Shown: positions 34,762 to 36,988 of the stretch, piece by piece
Position numbering within the stretch: position 1 is the stretch's first letter
How the letters are laid out: each line of letters begins with the position of its first letter
Origin: an uncultured Erysipelotrichaceae bacterium
Lineage (GTDB): Bacteria > Bacillota_I > Bacilli_A > RF39 > UBA660
DNA: 36,988 nucleotides
Assembly: GCA_902794075.1 (NCBI GenBank)
Contig: CADBGE010000003.1
Location: 1-36,988, forward strand
Reading direction: 5' to 3'
Position numbers and translations under genes: made by a program
Notes under the pieces: generated by a model
What the model saw: the letters and a program-made list of their open reading frames with translations, nothing else
Database searches by the model: none
Told to the model about the DNA's origin: nothing

Positions 34762-36630
34762 ATGTATGAAATAATTGTTGTAGGTGGTGGACACGCAGGA
34801 TGTGAGGCAGCATATGCATCTGCTAAAAAAGGGCATAAAACACTATTAGTAACAAGTAATCTAAAAAATATAGCTGATATGCCATGTAATCCCCATATAG
34901 GTGGAAGTGCAAAAGGAATAGTAGTAAGAGAAATAGACGCCCTAGGCGGTATTATGGGAAAAATAGCTGATAAGACACACCTTCAAATAAAAATGTTAAA
35001 TAGTGCAAAAGGACCTGCAGTACAATCATTAAGAGCTCAAGGAGATAAAATAACATATCCACAGGAAATGTTAAAAGAATTAAAAAAATTAGAAAACCTA
35101 ACTATAAAAGAAGCAATGGTAGAAGATTTAATAGTAGAAAAAAGTGTTGTTAAAGGAATAATTTTAGAAGATAAAGAACAAATACAATCGAAAATTGTAA
35201 TCTTGACAACAGGAACATATTTAAAAGCAGATATTTTGGTAGGATCTACTCGTACAAGACAAGGACCACACGGAGAAAAAGCATCATTATTTTTAAGTGA
35301 TAAATTAAAAGAATATGGATTTGAAATAAAAAGATTAAAAACAGGAACACCTCAAAGAATAGATAGAAAAACAATAGATTTTTCAAAATTAAAAGAAGAA
35401 CCAGGAGATAACAAGTATCTAACATTTAGTTTTGATTTAAAACCACAATATAAAATAGAAGATCAAATGCCATGTTATTTAACTTATACAACAAAAGAAA
35501 CCCATAAAATAATAAGAGATAATTTAAATAAATCATCAATGTATGGAGCTTTAGATGATATTGAAGGAATAGGGCCAAGATATTGTCCATCAATAGAAGA
35601 TAAAGTGGTAAGATTTTCAGAAAAAGAAAGACATCAATTATTTGTAGAACCAGAAAGTAGATATTATGATGATATGTACCTACAAGGATTTTCTACAAGT
35701 ATGCCTCCAGAAATACAAGAATTAATGGTTCATTCATTACCAGGCTTTGAAAAAGCTAAAATAATAAAATATGGATATGCAATAGAATATGATGCAATTT
35801 ATCCAACACAGTTAAAAGCATCATTAGAGACAAAAATAATAGAAAACTTATATACTGCAGGACAAATAAATGGAACAAGTGGATATGAAGAAGCAGCATG
35901 TCAAGGATTAATGGCCGGAATAAATGCATCATTAAAATTAGAAGGAAAAAAACCATTAGTATTAAAAAGAAATGAAGCATATATCGGAGTATTAATAGAT
36001 GATTTAATAACAAAGGGGATAAGAGATCCATACAGGTTATTGACTAGTAGAGCAGAATTTAGACTATTATTAAGAAGTGATAATGCAGATCAAAGATTAA
36101 GAAAATATGGATATGATGTCGGTTTAATAAATGAAAAACAAATGACAAAATTAGAACAAAAAAAGAAAAAAATAAAAGAATGTTTAGAATGGACAAAAGA
36201 AAACAAATTAAAAATAACTAAAGAAATAGAAGAAATATTTAAAGAAAAAAACTTTTCTATACCAAATTCAACTTTATCATATGAACAATTACTGAGTAGA
36301 CCAGAAATAACAGTAGAATTTTTAGAACAGTTTAATAAATTTCCATATGATGAAGAAATAAAAGAACAAGTTGAAATATATTTAAAATATAGAGGATATA
36401 TAGAAAAATCTTATAAAGAGGCAGAAAAATTGTTAAAACTAGAAAAAAAACAAATTCCAAAAGACATAGATTATAATAAAATAAAAAATATAGCGAGTGA
36501 GGCAAGACAAAAATTAAATGAAGTAAGACCAACAACAATTGCACAAGCAATACGTATTAGTGGTGTAAATCCATCAGATATTTCAATACTTTCAGTATAC
36601 TTAAAAAAGGAGTATGGAAAAAATGAATAA
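34762..36630 (+). CDS. mnmG: tRNA uridine 5-carboxymethylaminomethyl modification enzyme MnmG
   Basis: FAD-dependent partner of MnmE in wobble-uridine modification (formerly GidA). The 622-aa product has the N-terminal FAD-binding VVGGGHAGCEAA, the family motif MPCNPHIGGSAKG, a conserved active-site Cys in the MPCNP loop, an NAD-binding insertion, and a C-terminal helical domain for MnmE and tRNA contact. AAGGTGA precedes the ATG. The C-terminal stretch overlaps the start of rsmG. Confidence 0.98.
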   Translation: MYEIIVVGGGHAGCEAAYASAKKGHKTLLVTSNLKNIADMPCNPHIGGSAKGIVVREIDALGGIMGKIADKTHLQIKMLNSAKGPAVQSLRAQGDKITYPQEMLKELKKLENLTIKEAMVEDLIVEKSVVKGIILEDKEQIQSKIVILTTGTYLKADILVGSTRTRQGPHGEKASLFLSDKLKEYGFEIKRLKTGTPQRIDRKTIDFSKLKEEPGDNKYLTFSFDLKPQYKIEDQMPCYLTYTTKETHKIIRDNLNKSSMYGALDDIEGIGPRYCPSIEDKVVRFSEKERHQLFVEPESRYYDDMYLQGFSTSMPPEIQELMVHSLPGFEKAKIIKYGYAIEYDAIYPTQLKASLETKIIENLYTAGQINGTSGYEEAACQGLMAGINASLKLEGKKPLVLKRNEAYIGVLIDDLITKGIRDPYRLLTSRAEFRLLLRSDNADQRLRKYGYDVGLINEKQMTKLEQKKKKIKECLEWTKENKLKITKEIEEIFKEKNFSIPNSTLSYEQLLSRPEITVEFLEQFNKFPYDEEIKEQVEIYLKYRGYIEKSYKEAEKLLKLEKKQIPKDIDYNKIKNIASEARQKLNEVRPTTIAQAIRISGVNPSDISILSVYLKKEYGKNE

Positions 36631-36988
36631 AGAAGAATTTATTGAAGAGTGTAAAAAAATAAATATAAATATATCTAATGAACAATTAATAAAACTAGAT
36701 AAATTTTATCATTTAATTATAGAGTGGAACAAAAAAATTAATTTAACAAGAATAATAGATGAAAAAGAAGTATATTTAAAACACTTTTATGATAGTTTAA
36801 CTTTAAATAAAGTAATTGAGTTAAATAATGTAAGAACATTGTGCGATGTTGGAACAGGAGCGGGATTTCCTGGAATAGTATTAAAAATAATATTTCCAAA
36901 TATAAAAATTACACTAATAGATTCTCTTCAAAAAAGAGTAAATTATCTTAATGAAATAATAAAAGAATTAGAATTAGATAATATTGAA
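36623..36988 (+). CDS. rsmG: 16S rRNA (guanine527-N7)-methyltransferase RsmG (partial)
   Basis: Methylates G527 of 16S rRNA. The first 122 codons are present; the frame runs off the window end. Recognisable are EWNKKINLTRI, LKHFYDSL and the SAM-binding CDVGTGAGFPGIVLKI. AGGAG (36608-36612) is ten bases before the ATG at 36623; an in-frame ATG at 36614 is too close to it. The start overlaps the mnmG stop (36630) by eight bases, the order found across Firmicutes. Confidence 0.95.
   Translation, partial: MNKEEFIEECKKININISNEQLIKLDKFYHLIIEWNKKINLTRIIDEKEVYLKHFYDSLTLNKVIELNNVRTLCDVGTGAGFPGIVLKIIFPNIKITLIDSLQKRVNYLNEIIKELELDNIE

Overview
This window covers the chromosomal replication origin and its flanks in a very AT-rich bacterium of the Bacilli. 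Gene content and order follow the Bacillus origin layout. The genetic code is the standard bacterial one: UGA is used as a stop (rsmA, rsmI, jag) and Trp is read from UGG, so this is not a code-4 mollicute. The closest picture is an uncultured, host-associated Bacilli lineage with a compact AT-rich genome. That placement is inference. What the sequence does show is a spore-former-type gene set (yabG, yabP, yabQ, bofA, spoVG) plus a ComK-family competence regulator.

Layout. The origin sits at about 30.93-31.23 kb, between divergent dnaA (minus) and rpmH (plus), with a second set of DnaA-box-like sites between dnaA and dnaN. To the right, on the plus strand: rpmH, rnpA, yidC, jag, mnmE, mnmG and rsmG (cut by the window end). 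To the left, all on the minus strand: dnaA, dnaN, comK-like, recF, gyrB, gyrA; then an apparently untranscribed gap packed with parS and Noc-type palindromes; then SRP RNA, tadA, dnaX, ebfC, recR, bofA, holB, ricT, a TrmN6-like methyltransferase, rsmI, pth, mfd and an unrecognised 217-aa gene; then a Met T-box, metG and tatD; then a cassette of two related membrane-anchored proteins and a SipW-type signal peptidase; then rsmA, yabG, veg, spoVG, yabP, yabQ, divIC, tilS and ftsH (cut by the window start). Every gene points away from the origin, so transcription and fork movement are co-directional.

How the parts work together. The window holds replication initiation and the clamp (DnaA, DnaN), clamp-loader subunits (DnaX, HolB), gyrase, and recombination and repair proteins (RecF, RecR, EbfC, Mfd). 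It also holds tRNA and rRNA modification (TilS, MnmE, MnmG, TadA, RsmA, RsmG, RsmI), membrane protein biogenesis (SRP RNA, YidC) and the sporulation factors. Genes are tightly packed, often overlapping by 4-8 bases, and several intrinsic terminators have an arm inside the 3' end of the coding sequence.

Most worth a second look: the parS plus Noc-site cluster between gyrA and the SRP RNA; the signal peptidase with two paralogous exported proteins; the short ComK-like protein replacing yaaA, with a palindrome at its promoter; an A8 run in dnaX where one slip gives an immediate stop right after the clamp-loader domains; and tandem AAAATGTTT repeats in the dnaA-dnaN gap. I saw no insertion sequence, prophage, CRISPR array, tRNA or rRNA gene.
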